Shown here: one piece after another, positions 8,489-18,338 of the stretch
How positions within the stretch are numbered: the stretch's first letter is position 1
Layout: each line of letters starts with the position of its first letter
Notes under the pieces: generated by a model
What the model saw: only the letters and a program-made list of their open reading frames with translations
Told to the model about the DNA's origin: nothing
Databases searched by the model: none
Translations under genes and position numbers: made by a program
NCBI GenBank assembly: GCA_018817385.1
Contig: JAHIUA010000050.1
Span: forward strand, 42,340-106,339
DNA length: 64,000 bases
From: Pseudomonadota bacterium
Lineage (GTDB): Bacteria > Desulfobacterota > Desulfobulbia > Desulfobulbales > Desulfocapsaceae
Direction: 5' to 3'

Positions 8489-9520
8489 CTAGACCGCCAT
8501 TTCAAGTTTATTGAACTTGATCATACCTGATCGCAGGCCCAGTGTCATCAGTTCTGCTAAGAGAGAGTTAAGGAATCCGTTTTTTCCACTCAGTCGGACC
8601 ATTCGCTTGTGTTGGTCATGCCTTTCTATGAGTGCAGCCATGATCGTGTTGCAGTGCTCCGGGTTGATAATGGTCAGGGCGGCCTGTTCGCCGGAGACGA
8701 TGGCCGGGTAGATTCCCTCGCCGGTGAGACCGGAGGCCAGGCCGGCGGCATCACCGATGAGAAAGGTGTGGCCAAAGTTCCATCCTTGAAAATCATAGTT
8801 GATGTATTCGGCCCGAGCCTGTTGATTATCCAACTGAAATCCCTGTCTGCCAGCCCAGCTCAGAAGGCTTGTCTGTAACTGAGTTGGTCCCATGGTTTCT
8901 TTGTCGGCGTAGGCGCCGATGGAGACAGTGTCAGAGTGTGGAAAGATCCATGCATATCCGTTGCCAAAGAGGCTGTTGTTCAAGTGCCATTCCATTTCTT
9001 TCACATTGCCGGGTATCTGGTAGTTAATTCCGATCCCTAAGCGTTTGCTTTTCAGCCCCAGGTGTCTTCTGACCAGGGAGCTTGAACCGTCCGCCCCCAC
9101 CAGATAATCAAAAGAAATCTCTTCCTTTTCGCCGCTGATCCTGTCCTGAACGATTACCGTCCTCTTTTGGATTGTGCGCACTATGGTTCCGATTCGTATG
9201 ATCGCTCCTGCTGCCATTGCCTGCCGTGCCATCTGCTGCCCAAGCTTTTCACGGTTCACAGTGGCGATGATGGGTGTCTGTTCGTCAATGCGCACTTTTT
9301 GCCAGGGGGTACAAATGTGCTGGGTTGGGAATGACTTTTCGGCCAGTTCCTGAGGAACCCGACTGATCAGACCACTCCAGGTTATCCCTCCTGCACAGAC
9401 TTTAGGGCCGATGACCTTTTTGCGTTCCACGACGAGACACGCACTTCCTTTTTCAGCAAGAATTCGGGCACAGGCAAGGCCTCCCGGTCCGGCACCTATT
9501 ATCAGTGTATGAACGTGCAT
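8489..9520 (-). CDS. Geranylgeranyl-reductase-family FAD-dependent oxidoreductase
   Basis: A 343-residue flavoprotein with the N-terminal dinucleotide-binding motif GAGPGGLACARILAEKG, the central GADGSSSLVRR and the late FAD-contact motif GDAAGLASGLTGEGI, the pattern of the geranylgeranyl reductase/PHBH-like family. Family members reduce isoprenoid double bonds or oxidise small substrates. The cysteine pair region PKVCAGGITWSG is also typical of the GGR branch. The substrate is unknown: candidates are menaquinone or other polyprenyl chains. It is divergent from the gene at 9553 and upstream of the dihaem cytochrome. Confidence 0.85.
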   Translation of the reverse strand: MHVHTLIIGAGPGGLACARILAEKGSACLVVERKKVIGPKVCAGGITWSGLISRVPQELAEKSFPTQHICTPWQKVRIDEQTPIIATVNREKLGQQMARQAMAAGAIIRIGTIVRTIQKRTVIVQDRISGEKEEISFDYLVGADGSSSLVRRHLGLKSKRLGIGINYQIPGNVKEMEWHLNNSLFGNGYAWIFPHSDTVSIGAYADKETMGPTQLQTSLLSWAGRQGFQLDNQQARAEYINYDFQGWNFGHTFLIGDAAGLASGLTGEGIYPAIVSGEQAALTIINPEHCNTIMAALIERHDQHKRMVRLSGKNGFLNSLLAELMTLGLRSGMIKFNKLEMAV

Positions 9521-9552
9521 ATGGTTTTTGTTTTTGCTGTATCCATGCTATA

Positions 9553-10215
9553 GTGAAATGGAAAGATGAACTAGAGAGTATTTTTCGATATCTGTCAGAT
9601 GAAGTTTTTGTTCTGGACCATCCCGAATTCGTCAAGTTAAGCGTCGTTAAAAGGGGGGGAGCCAATGATGACCTGGAAGACTACAAGGAGCATGGTGTGA
9701 AAACAGGATCAATGTTTGATCCAGGAGCAGCAGTGGGCGGACAATCACAACTGATTACCGATGATTTTGTCGAGTCCCTGATGGAGCTTGGTTCGTTTTT
9801 CATGCCTCCAACCATTATTGCTACACCCGTTGATTATATCAATGACTGGCGTAAGGCCAGAGCGTTGCAGACCAACATTTTTTTGGCTGAAATATGTTCT
9901 CAGCAGATCTTGGAATGTGAAAACAGGCTGTCAGTCACTTTCAGCGGAGTGATCCTTGAAGGCTTTAAACAACCGCGTGAGTTCACTTTTTTTTTCTCGC
10001 ACAATTATTCGCGGGCAAAAATATTTCCCGATCGTAATACCCTGCAGACATTTCAACTCAGTGAGTTCCTTCGCTTCGAATACCCTGAAATTTCATTGGT
10101 GATAACCGATACCCTGTTCAGCCTCCAATTTGCTGATTTCACTTCCTCCAAGAAAGGACCAAAATCTTTTCTCAACGGCAACGGCTATCTCCTCTTTGGT
10201 GATGAACATCACTGA
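9553..10215 (+). CDS. Hypothetical protein, unrecognised
   Basis: An open frame of 220 residues from GTG 9553; the frame is open upstream to 9505, but that overlaps the divergent flavoprotein start. No clear ribosome binding site favours one start; another start near 9697 follows AAGGAG. The sequence is mixed alpha/beta, with a central VTFSGVILEG and a hydrophobic C-terminal segment, no signal peptide and no catalytic motif that I recognise. It is convergent with sdhB, 60 bp apart. Length and composition look coding, but the function is unknown. Confidence 0.65.
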   Translation: MKWKDELESIFRYLSDEVFVLDHPEFVKLSVVKRGGANDDLEDYKEHGVKTGSMFDPGAAVGGQSQLITDDFVESLMELGSFFMPPTIIATPVDYINDWRKARALQTNIFLAEICSQQILECENRLSVTFSGVILEGFKQPREFTFFFSHNYSRAKIFPDRNTLQTFQLSEFLRFEYPEISLVITDTLFSLQFADFTSSKKGPKSFLNGNGYLLFGDEHH

Positions 10216-10275
10216 TGGCGTTGCCGACAAGTGCAAGACCTGGAAATCTCTTCATCCTGCAACCTGATTTTTCCC

Positions 10276-11028
10276 TTATCCCAAAAAAGAGGCCTTCACA
10301 AATTCCCGGTTCATCCTGGCAATATTGCTGATGGAGATGCCTTTGGGACAAACTGCCTCGCATTCCCGCTCATTGGTACAGTTGCCGAACCCTTCGCTAT
10401 CCATGGTTGTCACCATTGCAAGTGCCCGTTCCCTGCGTTCGGGCTGGCCTTGGGGGAGGAGGCAGAGCTGGGATATTTTGGCGCCGGTGAAGAGCATGGC
10501 TGCACCATTGGGACAGCTGGCAACACAGGCACCGCAGCCGATGCAGGCGGCAGCGTCCATGGCCAGCTCGGCAGTGGCTGAGGGAATAGGCGTACTGTTT
10601 CCATCAGGTGTGCCCCCGGTATTGACGGATACATAGCCACCTGCCTGGATGATCCTGTCCAGAGCGCTGCGATCGACCATGAGGTCTTTGCGGACAGGAA
10701 AGGCACGGGAACGGAAAGGCTCGATAACCAGGGTGTCGCCGCTTGCAAAATGGCGCATATGGAGCTGGCAGAGGGTCGTTCCGGGTTCGGGACCATGGGC
10801 AATGCCATTGACTACAGCCCCGCAGGTGCCGCAGATTCCTTCCCGGCAGTCATGGTCAAATGCCACCGGCTCTTTCCCTTCCCTGGTCAGCTTTTCATTG
10901 AGTACGTCTAGCATCTCCAGAAATGACATGTCAGTGGAGATGCTCTTCAGAGTGTAATTTTCAAATTGGCCTGCAGTAATAGTGTCTTTCTGGCGCCAGA
11001 TTTCGAGTTCAAGGTCAATGGTCTTCAT
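10276..11028 (-). CDS. sdhB: Succinate dehydrogenase/fumarate reductase iron-sulfur subunit
   Basis: Carries electrons between the flavin subunit and quinone. The 250-residue protein has all three cluster-binding regions: [10 protein letters not shown] for [2Fe-2S], [15 protein letters not shown] for [4Fe-4S] and [15 protein letters not shown] for [3Fe-4S]. It is the last gene of sdhC-VOC-sdhA-sdhB, 117 bp after the flavoprotein. This B-type complex in sulfate-reducing relatives can work as fumarate reductase or succinate dehydrogenase; sequence alone does not decide the direction. Confidence 0.96.
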   Translation of the reverse strand: MKTIDLELEIWRQKDTITAGQFENYTLKSISTDMSFLEMLDVLNEKLTREGKEPVAFDHDCREGICGTCGAVVNGIAHGPEPGTTLCQLHMRHFASGDTLVIEPFRSRAFPVRKDLMVDRSALDRIIQAGGYVSVNTGGTPDGNSTPIPSATAELAMDAAACIGCGACVASCPNGAAMLFTGAKISQLCLLPQGQPERRERALAMVTTMDSEGFGNCTNERECEAVCPKGISISNIARMNREFVKASFLG

Positions 11029-11145
11029 GGGTTTCTGTAGTGTTCAGTGATTGTCGCTGCCGGCATAACAGGCATAAATGAGTCAGCTGGGGACTGAATG
11101 CAGGGTATTGCAGACTCCGATTACATCCCCTTGCATAGCGTACTG

Positions 11146-13074
11146 TTACTTATAGCTCCGCTGGCTTGGTGTCACCTCTGTAAAGGTCAGCGGTTCCTTG
11201 TGGAGTTGCGGCTGCTTGCCTTCTCCCTGGTGTTCCCAGACTGAAACATAACTGTAATTGGCATCGTCGCGTTTTGCTTCATGTTCTTCTGTCTGGCTCT
11301 CTTCCCGCAGGTGACAGCCACAGGATTCTTCTCGAGCCAGGGCGTCGTGGATCAGGATTTCGGCAAATTCCAGGAAATCGGCAACCCTGCCTGCTCGTTC
11401 CAGGGACTGGTTCAGTTCGTTTCCCGATCCAGGAATATAGACCTTCTTCCAGAATTTTTCCTGTATGGCGGGCAGTGCCGCCAGGGCCTTTTCCAGTCCT
11501 TCTTTGTTCCTGGCCATACCACAGTGGTCCCAGAGCAGGAGTCCCAGCTCTTTGTGTATCTCGTCTACGGTAAATTTGCCCTCGGGGCCGCCTTCGCTGC
11601 TGCGCAGAAGCTTGAGAATACGGTCATGGACCTTCTTTTGTGACTCTAAAAATTGGGGATGATCTGTATTGACACTTTTGAGATCGGAGGAGCCGAGGTA
11701 TCCGGCAATGGAGTTGGCAATGATGAAGTAGCCGTCGGCCAGTCCCTGCATCAGGGCGCTGGCCCCGAGACGGTTTGCCCCGTGGTCAGAGAAGTTGCAT
11801 TCACCGATGGCAAAGAGCCCGGGAATGGTAGTCATGAGATTGTAATCCACCCACAGTCCGCCCATGGTGTAATGAACGGCCGGATAGATCATCATCGGTT
11901 CGTGGAGCGGGTTTGAGTCGGTGATCTTTTCATACATCTGAAAAAGGTTGCCGTATTTCTTGAGGATGTTCGCCTCTCCGTCGCGGCGGATGGCCTCTGC
12001 AAAATCGAGATAGACGGCAAGACTGGTGGACCCCACGCCCTTTCCTGCATCGCACTGTTCTTTGGCATTGCGCGAGGCCACATCCCGTGGCACCAGATTA
12101 CCAAAACTGGGATACTTGTTTTCCAGGTAGTAGTCGCGTTCTGCTTCCGGGATGGAGGCAGGCCTGCGTTTGTCTCCAGGGGTTTTGGGCACCCAGACCC
12201 GGCCGTCATTGCGCAGAGACTCACTCATCAGTGTCAGTTTTGACTGGTAATCACCGTGTACAGGGATACAGGTGGGATGGATCTGCACGTAACAGGGGTT
12301 GGCAAAGCCGGCTCCCAACTTGTGGGCTCGCCAGGCTGCCGTGACATTGGAGGCCATGGCGTTGGTGGAGAGGAAGTAGGCATTGCCGTAGCCGCCGGTG
12401 GCCAGAATCACCGCGTCGGCGGTAAGGGTTTCCAGCTTGCCACTGATGATGTCGCGGCTAATAATGCCCCTGGCTCGGCCATCGATCAAGACCAGTTCCA
12501 TCATCTCCTTGCGCGGCAGCATGGTGATCTTGCCACTCTTGATCTGTCGGGAGAGGGCGGAGTAGGCACCAAGAAGGAGCTGTTGTCCGGTCTGGCCTCT
12601 GGCGTAAAAGGTTCGCGATACCTGAGCTCCGCCAAAGGAGCGATTGGCAAGGGTTCCGCCATATTCCCTGGCAAAGGGGACTCCCTGGGCAACGCACTGA
12701 TCAATGATGTTGTTACTGACCTGGGCCAGGCGATAGACATTGGCTTCACGGGAGCGAAAGTCTCCGCCCTTGATGGTGTCGTAGAAGAGGCGGTGAATAG
12801 AATCACCGTCGTTCTGGTAGTTCTTTGCCGCATTGATTCCGCCCTGGGCCGCAATGGAGTGGGCGCGTCGGGGGCTGTCCTGGATGCAGATAGAGGTGAC
12901 CTGGTATCCCTGTTCAGCAAGGGTCGCCGAAGCAGAGGCCCCGGCAAGACCGGTGCCGACTACGATAATTTTGAATTTGCGCCGGTTGGCAGGGTTGACC
13001 AGTTTACTGGCAAAACAGTGATTGTCCCATTTTTCAGCAAGAGGGCCGGTGGGGACACGGGAGTTGAGTTCCAT
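11146..13074 (-). CDS. sdhA: Succinate dehydrogenase/fumarate reductase flavoprotein subunit
   Basis: Interconverts succinate and fumarate on covalently bound FAD. The 642-residue length and the divergent N-terminus match the B-type (Bacillus/Wolinella-like) flavoproteins. Visible motifs are the FAD-binding [18 protein letters not shown], the FAD-attachment [15 protein letters not shown] and the substrate-site HPTCIPV and [10 protein letters not shown]. It begins 2 bp after the stop of the glyoxalase-family gene, so the genes are surely co-transcribed. Confidence 0.97.
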   Translation of the reverse strand: MELNSRVPTGPLAEKWDNHCFASKLVNPANRRKFKIIVVGTGLAGASASATLAEQGYQVTSICIQDSPRRAHSIAAQGGINAAKNYQNDGDSIHRLFYDTIKGGDFRSREANVYRLAQVSNNIIDQCVAQGVPFAREYGGTLANRSFGGAQVSRTFYARGQTGQQLLLGAYSALSRQIKSGKITMLPRKEMMELVLIDGRARGIISRDIISGKLETLTADAVILATGGYGNAYFLSTNAMASNVTAAWRAHKLGAGFANPCYVQIHPTCIPVHGDYQSKLTLMSESLRNDGRVWVPKTPGDKRRPASIPEAERDYYLENKYPSFGNLVPRDVASRNAKEQCDAGKGVGSTSLAVYLDFAEAIRRDGEANILKKYGNLFQMYEKITDSNPLHEPMMIYPAVHYTMGGLWVDYNLMTTIPGLFAIGECNFSDHGANRLGASALMQGLADGYFIIANSIAGYLGSSDLKSVNTDHPQFLESQKKVHDRILKLLRSSEGGPEGKFTVDEIHKELGLLLWDHCGMARNKEGLEKALAALPAIQEKFWKKVYIPGSGNELNQSLERAGRVADFLEFAEILIHDALAREESCGCHLREESQTEEHEAKRDDANYSYVSVWEHQGEGKQPQLHKEPLTFTEVTPSQRSYK

Positions 13075-13076
13075 GA

Positions 13077-13469
13077 TTATACCTTGTCGATCTGATGAGC
13101 AATCTCGATGAGATTGCCGTCTGGGTCATTAATATAGATTGAATGAAGTTTGCTTGCCGCGCCACTGCGAACAACTGGGCCGAGGACGACTGAAATGCTC
13201 AGGTGCTGCAGAGTGTTCAGGATGTCCTGCATAGGGGGATCGCTGGGGAGACAGAAGTCGGCTGTCCTGCAATGCGGCTGGGCGGCCTTCGGGCTTGCTG
13301 CTTCCTCGGTGGTGTGAAGGTTTATTTTCTGGGAGCCGAAAAAAAGGGCGGAACGACCGGGAGAAAACTCGCGATGTTGCATGCTCAAGCAAGTATAAAA
13401 CTGCACGGTCTTTTCCTTGTCACTTACGGAAAGCACCAGGTGATCAAGTGCTGTCAGACGAAGAGCCAT
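13077..13469 (-). CDS. VOC (glyoxalase/dioxygenase) family protein inside the sdh operon
   Basis: A 130-residue protein beginning [17 protein letters not shown] and ending with [12 protein letters not shown], the two halves of a vicinal-oxygen-chelate fold. Metal-binding positions (His near residue 10, Glu in the final LIEI) are kept, as in glyoxalase and fosfomycin-resistance relatives. ATG 13469 lies one base after the sdhC stop, with AGGA upstream, and its stop is 2 bp before sdhA, so it is firmly embedded in the operon. Possible roles are methylmalonyl-CoA epimerase-like chemistry or detoxification of a reactive carbonyl; neither is shown. Confidence 0.88.
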   Translation of the reverse strand: MALRLTALDHLVLSVSDKEKTVQFYTCLSMQHREFSPGRSALFFGSQKINLHTTEEAASPKAAQPHCRTADFCLPSDPPMQDILNTLQHLSISVVLGPVVRSGAASKLHSIYINDPDGNLIEIAHQIDKV

Positions 13470-13470
13470 C

Positions 13471-14109
13471 TCAGCGTCCTGTTCCAAAAAAGAAGAGCAG
13501 GGGAATGGAAGTGAAGAGAATCAGGAAAAAGGCTGGGACAATGTAGGTCAGGCGGTGAATGAGCAGCGTGTAACGGGGATGGTTGGCCCCCATGGTCTGG
13601 AGCATGGACCAGAAACCGTGGCTCAGGTGCAGGGCCAGAACCAGAAAGGAGAATATATAGAAAGAGGAGTAGAAAAACGAGCTGAAGAGGGTAGCGATAG
13701 TCTCTCCGATTCTTCCATGATCGCCAAAGGAGACAGCCGCGGTGTGGATCAAGGCAAAGAGGAGGATAAAGAGTCCGCTGTAGATCATGGTCATGGAGGC
13801 CCAGGGGGTTTTTATGGCCCTTGTCTTGACCCTGTAGCCCTGTGGCCTGGCCTTGCGGTTCTGGAAAAAAAGCAGGGTGCCGGTCGTCGCGTGTACAGCA
13901 AAGACGAGAAACAGGCCTGTGCTGAAGACAGAGACGATCAGGGGATGACTGTGCAACTGGTCCGCATAGGCCTGGAAGAGGGAGACACTGGAAAAAAGTG
14001 TGGCATTGCCTGCCGCATGACTGCAGAGAAAGAGGAACAGGCAGAGACCAGTGCCGGCCATGATCGATTTTTTACCGATAGAGGACTTGAGAAAGTTTAC
14101 AAACCACAT
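13471..14109 (-). CDS. sdhC: Succinate dehydrogenase/fumarate reductase cytochrome b558 subunit
   Basis: Dihaem membrane anchor that links the catalytic subunits to the quinone pool. The 212-residue protein has five predicted membrane helices and conserved histidines (in LCSHAAGN, LHSHPL, FAVHATTG, LIHTAAV and ALHLSHG) spaced as in TIGR02046-type cytochrome b558 subunits. First gene of the operon; the 400 bp upstream must hold its promoter, divergent from gph. Confidence 0.94.
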   Translation of the reverse strand: MWFVNFLKSSIGKKSIMAGTGLCLFLFLCSHAAGNATLFSSVSLFQAYADQLHSHPLIVSVFSTGLFLVFAVHATTGTLLFFQNRKARPQGYRVKTRAIKTPWASMTMIYSGLFILLFALIHTAAVSFGDHGRIGETIATLFSSFFYSSFYIFSFLVLALHLSHGFWSMLQTMGANHPRYTLLIHRLTYIVPAFFLILFTSIPLLFFFGTGR

Positions 14110-14507
14110 ACGTTAGAACCAAAAGTTAAAGGGACAAGTTGTTTGAGTATCATAGGATTTCAACCACACTCAGATGATATCAGGAGGAGTCCATGTCTGT
14201 GGGTAATCAAGGTTGACTTGTATGTCAACCTCCCATTTTTTTCATAATAAAGAGTGTCGGGCCGTTACAGAATAAATAACTCTCTAAGCGTCAGTCGATT
14301 CTGCTGAGAATAATAGCGAATCTGGATTTTATTGTAAAAGAATTTGGAAAAAATGAATAGACCTCATTTGCAGTTGTACGATATTTTCCGAGATGCTATG
14401 CTGGCGCAGGAAATGACCGCTAAAAAGTCTTCGTGTCTATTCACAAGGTTGGTCTTTGTCGACGGCTACAGTCGTCCTTTGCTTGTCTCTAATCAAAAGA
14501 GAAAAAT
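14110..14507. other. Intergenic, divergent promoters
   Basis: About 400 bp between sdhC (-) and gph (+). No coding sequence or clear operator is recognised. It must carry both promoters. Confidence 0.5.
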
Positions 14508-15170
14508 ATGAAATGGAAAGGGCTTGTTTTTGATCTGGATGGAACTCTTCTCGATACCCTTGAAGATTTGGCGGCTGCTGCCAACGCCACTCTTGATCAT
14601 TTTGGTTTTCCCGGTCATCCAGTGGATGCCTATCGTTATTTTGTCGGAGAAGGCTTGAAAACTCTGATGCAGCGGATTGTGCCGCAAGCATCTGCAACGG
14701 ATGCGGAGTTGACAGCCTACATGAAGAAATTTACTGAGATCTATAGCCGGAATTGGAATGAGCGCACAGCACCCTATAAAGGAATTCCGGAAATGGTCTC
14801 ATCCCTTGCCTCTGCAGGTTTGCAGCTTGCAGTTCTCTCCAATAAACCCCACGATTTTACCCGGATCTGTGTGGAGTCATTTTTTCCGGAAAATCCCTTT
14901 GCTTTTGTTTTCGGGCAGCGGGAAGGGGTGGCCAAAAAACCAGACCCGGCCGGGGCCCTGGAAATTGCCGATAAGATGGGGCTGGTCCCGGAGGAGATAC
15001 TCTACGTTGGTGATACGGCAACCGACATGCAGACTGGGAACAGGGCAGGAATGAAGACTGTTGGGGTTTTGTGGGGGTTTCGTGACCGTCAGGAGCTTGA
15101 GGAAAACAAGGCCTGGAAGATTGCAGCAACACCTGCGGAGGTAGTGTCTTATGCCGTTGAGTCCTGCTGA
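14508..15170 (+). CDS. gph: Phosphoglycolate phosphatase-like HAD hydrolase
   Basis: Haloacid-dehalogenase-superfamily phosphatase of 220 residues. It has motif I DLDGTLLDT, motif II in AVLSNKP, the lysine in AKKPDPAG and motif IV GDTATDMQTG, with a helical cap between them as in phosphoglycolate phosphatase. It probably clears 2-phosphoglycolate from DNA repair; other phosphate monoesters are possible. Its 3' end overlaps the DUF445 gene by 20 bp. Confidence 0.88.
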   Translation: MKWKGLVFDLDGTLLDTLEDLAAAANATLDHFGFPGHPVDAYRYFVGEGLKTLMQRIVPQASATDAELTAYMKKFTEIYSRNWNERTAPYKGIPEMVSSLASAGLQLAVLSNKPHDFTRICVESFFPENPFAFVFGQREGVAKKPDPAGALEIADKMGLVPEEILYVGDTATDMQTGNRAGMKTVGVLWGFRDRQELEENKAWKIAATPAEVVSYAVESC

Positions 15171-16764
15171 TTTAATACCTGTTCTCCATTACGCGGCCCC
15201 ACCTTTTCTTGGTGCTTTTATCGGTTATCTCACCAATAAGGTGGCGATCAAGATGCTGTTTCGGCCCCTGGAGGCCAAATATTTTCTCGGTGTTCGCATC
15301 CCCATGACGCCTGGCGTCATCCCTTCGAAACGGAAAGAGCTGGCAGAAAATATCGGGGAGATGGTAGGCAATCATCTTCTCACTAGTGATGAGATCAGCA
15401 GGGGGCTGGAAAAGGAGAGTTTTCAGCAGACGCTGTATGATCTGATAGAAAATCGTGGCGAGGCCCTGTTGCAGAAAGACCTTGGCCCTGTGAGTGAGAT
15501 TGTTCCGAAAGAGTATCACAACTACTATCAGGCAGCAGTGCAAGCCGTCACTTCTCGGACACGGGAGTCTATCCATTCGTTTATCGATTCGAAAGCGTTT
15601 AAGGATATCCTGGAAAACACCATCGATGAACAGTTCTATCGCTTGCTGGCCGCTGATCTGCAGACATTTCTGCCTGGTCAGGATCGTGAGTCTGCGTACG
15701 GTTTTCTGGAAAAGAGCCTGGGGCGGATGCTTGCGAGTCCCGCCATGGATGAATGGGTGGAGACTTTTGTCCAGCAAAAGGTGTATGCGACCCTGCAGCA
15801 GGAAAAAACACCGGCAGATATCTTTCCCGAGACCATGCAGGAGCTCATTGTCAGCAGTATCGAGAACCAGACCCCGGTACTTCTTGAAAAACTCGCCCAT
15901 ATCATTTCTGAACCGGAGATCCGAGATCGTATCGTTGTCGGGGTACGTATGGGAGTGGAGTCCTTTGTTGCAGGCCTGGGTCCCATGGCAGCACTGGCCA
16001 GTGGCTTTCTGACCCCGGAAGTGGTGGAGGGAAAGGTAAGAAAATACCTGGAAGAAAAGGAAGAAGATATTGTTGACTGGCTGCAAAATGTCGAAGTACA
16101 GGAGCGAGTGGCCAAGGCGCTACGCGAACGAAGCCGGGAGTTTCTGAATACTCCGGTGGTAAAAATAATCGGTGGCGATCCTGGTGATATGGTAGAGCAT
16201 TTTTGTAACCATCTCAGTCGTCAGTTATCTGCACTTCTTCGTGAGCCAGAGACCGCCAGTGCCTTTGCATCCATGGTCAGAGACAATATTGAGATCCATA
16301 TCGATGGCGGCAAACTGTCCCTGGGTGAGATTCTCTTTGATCTGGTGGGAGATGAGGGCATAAGCCGGGGCAGAGAGTGGTTGAAAAATGAAGTGTTTTC
16401 CATTCTCGCTTCAGAAAAGAGCAGAAAGACCCTGGACACCATGGTGGGCAGCCTGTTGACAAATCTTCTCAATTCACCCGTGGGCAGACTGGGACGCCTC
16501 CTTCCTGCCGGGGTTCGAGATGGAATCTACGAATCTTTACGCCGAATGTCCTCCAATATGCTGGCCGTGGAAGTACCGGGTCTGGTGGACTCACTCAACA
16601 TCCGCCATATCGTCAAAGAAAAGGTGAATTCCCTGGACCTCATGCGTCTGGAACGTCTGCTGCTCTCCATCATGGAAGAGCAATTCAAGTATATCAATCT
16701 CTTCGGTGCTCTTCTCGGCTTTCTGATCGGCTGCCTGAACCTGTTTTTCCTCAATGTCCTGTAA
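15151..16764 (+). CDS. DUF445 family membrane protein
   Basis: A 537-residue protein with membrane segments at both ends (about 12-30 and 515-535) and a long helical middle, the layout of the DUF445/YheB family. The N-terminal pattern GAFIGYLTNKVAIKMLFRP followed by TPGVIPSKR is the family hallmark. The function is not known; family members are thought to sit at the cell envelope. ATG 15151 lies within the end of gph and has GGAGG 8 bases upstream. Confidence 0.9.
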   Translation: MPLSPADLIPVLHYAAPPFLGAFIGYLTNKVAIKMLFRPLEAKYFLGVRIPMTPGVIPSKRKELAENIGEMVGNHLLTSDEISRGLEKESFQQTLYDLIENRGEALLQKDLGPVSEIVPKEYHNYYQAAVQAVTSRTRESIHSFIDSKAFKDILENTIDEQFYRLLAADLQTFLPGQDRESAYGFLEKSLGRMLASPAMDEWVETFVQQKVYATLQQEKTPADIFPETMQELIVSSIENQTPVLLEKLAHIISEPEIRDRIVVGVRMGVESFVAGLGPMAALASGFLTPEVVEGKVRKYLEEKEEDIVDWLQNVEVQERVAKALRERSREFLNTPVVKIIGGDPGDMVEHFCNHLSRQLSALLREPETASAFASMVRDNIEIHIDGGKLSLGEILFDLVGDEGISRGREWLKNEVFSILASEKSRKTLDTMVGSLLTNLLNSPVGRLGRLLPAGVRDGIYESLRRMSSNMLAVEVPGLVDSLNIRHIVKEKVNSLDLMRLERLLLSIMEEQFKYINLFGALLGFLIGCLNLFFLNVL

Positions 16765-16775
16765 CTAGTGAAATG

Positions 16776-16829
16776 ACCCTCATGAGTTCAGCGATCCAGC
16801 GTCGTTTGATGCTGGATCGTCAGAGGGGT
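16776..16829. terminator. Hairpin after the DUF445 gene
   Basis: CGATCCAGC (16792-16800) and GCTGGATCG (16811-16819) form a perfect 9-bp stem with a 10-base loop; ACCCTC and GAGGGGT extend the pairing outside it. There is no T run, so it may be a factor-assisted terminator or a REP-like hairpin. Confidence 0.4.
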
Positions 16830-17184
16830 GTATAGGGAAATTGTCCAGGTAGAGAGTTGTATCTGATGGCCGATCCTTCCACCTTCTGACAAGATTGTCA
16901 TGTACCGCTCCTTTAAAGACCTCTGACATCGGTGATGAACGGTAAGCCGGCACTCGGTACAGTACCCCCTGAGGGGTGCAAGTACCTTCACAAATTCTTT
17001 TCAAAAAAACACGAAAAGAATTTCATATCTAAATACTCTTGCCCGGGTGTCCACTTTTTCTATCCCAGCTCTCTTCTGTATGGTATCTATGTCAGGAGTA
17101 TTATTTGCAGTGGAGTATCGTGTTATCAGGTAGTTCACAACCTATTTGAAACGAGCTATTATTATTTGTCAGGAGGTTTTTTGT
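16830..17184. other. Intergenic with repeat copy 2
   Basis: Upstream region of the acetate transporter gene. It contains the dispersed repeat at 16930-17024; the remaining 160 bp before the start probably include the promoter. Confidence 0.5.
16930..17024 (+). repeat. Dispersed ~95-bp repeat, copy 2
   Basis: Matches the reverse complement of 1790-1886 almost base for base (a few substitutions and one-base gaps, all near the GTAC-rich hairpin). The perfect AAATTCTTTTC / GAAAAGAATTT hairpin is fully kept. As at copy 1, it lies upstream of a gene in the same orientation, here 160 bp before the acetate transporter start. Confidence 0.85.
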
Positions 17185-17754
17185 ATGTCCAACGGAGAAA
17201 CAACTCGAGGGAATCCGGCGGTGGTCGGTCTTGCAGGATTCGCTCTCACCACCATGCTGTTGCAAGTGCACAATATAGGCTTGTGTGATATCGGACCCAT
17301 TGTGGCACTTGCTTTTGTGTTCGGCGGCTTAGCCCAGATGCTTGCCGGCTTCCAGGAGTTTAAATGCGGCAATAACTTCGGATACAGTGCTTTTGTCTCT
17401 TATGGGGCCTTCTGGATAGCCCTTGGCATCATTTTCATGCTCAATCATTTTAATATCTATCATTCCAGTACCACCGATGTGGGTTGGTTCCTGGTGGGCT
17501 GGACCATCTATACTTTTATCATGTGGATTCCCGCCATGAGAATTCATGGGGCAATGGCTCTGACCTTTACGCTCCTCCTTATCGGCTTCATTCTCCTTGA
17601 TCTGGCCCATTTCGGTTTTCCTGAAATGACGAAGGTTGCAGGGTATGAACTTATGCTCTGTGCCGCCTCAGCATGGTATATGATGGCGCATGCCATTTAT
17701 GCCCAGGTCTTTGGGAGAGATGTCCTGCCCCTTGGAAAAGCATGGATCAAATAA
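17185..17754 (+). CDS. satP: Acetate/succinate uptake transporter (GPR1/FUN34/YaaH, SatP)
   Basis: A 189-residue inner-membrane protein with six predicted helices. The N-terminal NPAVVGLAGFALTTMLLQVHN (shortened here to its NPAxxGLxGF core) is the signature of the AceTr family, which moves acetate and succinate with protons. The start is ATG 17185, with AGGAGG 9 bases before it; a longer frame from 17146 lacks such a site. Acetate is an end product of incomplete oxidisers, so export or recapture of acetate is plausible. It is followed by a Cache-domain gene 56 bp downstream. Confidence 0.92.
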   Translation: MSNGETTRGNPAVVGLAGFALTTMLLQVHNIGLCDIGPIVALAFVFGGLAQMLAGFQEFKCGNNFGYSAFVSYGAFWIALGIIFMLNHFNIYHSSTTDVGWFLVGWTIYTFIMWIPAMRIHGAMALTFTLLLIGFILLDLAHFGFPEMTKVAGYELMLCAASAWYMMAHAIYAQVFGRDVLPLGKAWIK

Positions 17755-17810
17755 ATCAGTTAGTACGGTGTACACCTATAGAAAAGTAACTTTAAAAAAG
17801 GATGGATACA

Positions 17811-18290
17811 ATGCAAAGACTTTTAATCGTTCTCGCCATGGCCACGTTAGTTCTTTTTTCCACTCCAGTAGTTGCTGAGGAAAGAGCAACCACAGAAGAA
17901 TGTGTTATAAAGACCCATGAAGCAGCTGCAATTATTACTGCCCGAGGGGTAGAGGCGTCTATTAAAATGATTGGTGATCCCAAAGGCCCTTTTGTGTGGA
18001 AAGATTCCTATGTATTTCTGATGAACCTGAAGGGGAAAATGCTGGCGCATCCCATGCAACCTGAACTGACGCAACAAGAGCATATACTCCTGCAAACAGA
18101 TGCCACAGATAACGCGATCTTCGTCCATTTCGTGAACCTGGCTAAGGATCCGGGACAAGGCTGGGTCGGTTATATGTGGCCTAAACCAGGGAAAAGTTCG
18201 CCGGCAAAAAAAATTACTTATATTTACAGGGTGCCATCGACAGACCTTTTCGTTGGTGCAGGCGTTTATGTAGGCGGGATGATGTATTGA
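17811..18290 (+). CDS. Soluble periplasmic single-Cache protein
   Basis: A 159-residue protein with a signal peptide (cleaved near VVA-EER) followed by one small Cache (sCache_2-like) module: the segments YVFLMNLKGKMLAHP, GWVGYMWPKPG and VGAGVYV match the ligand-pocket strands seen in chemoreceptors and cyclases. It has no output domain and no membrane anchor, so it may be a free ligand-binding or scavenging protein. ATG 17811 is chosen because AAGGAT lies at good distance; the ATG at 17802 is too near it. The link to the acetate transporter upstream is suggestive: small Cache domains often bind short organic acids. Confidence 0.82.
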   Translation: MQRLLIVLAMATLVLFSTPVVAEERATTEECVIKTHEAAAIITARGVEASIKMIGDPKGPFVWKDSYVFLMNLKGKMLAHPMQPELTQQEHILLQTDATDNAIFVHFVNLAKDPGQGWVGYMWPKPGKSSPAKKITYIYRVPSTDLFVGAGVYVGGMMY

Positions 18291-18338
18291 TTGCAAATCT
18301 GATACGCTTCTCAGCCTATCTTTTTATTTGTGCCTGTC

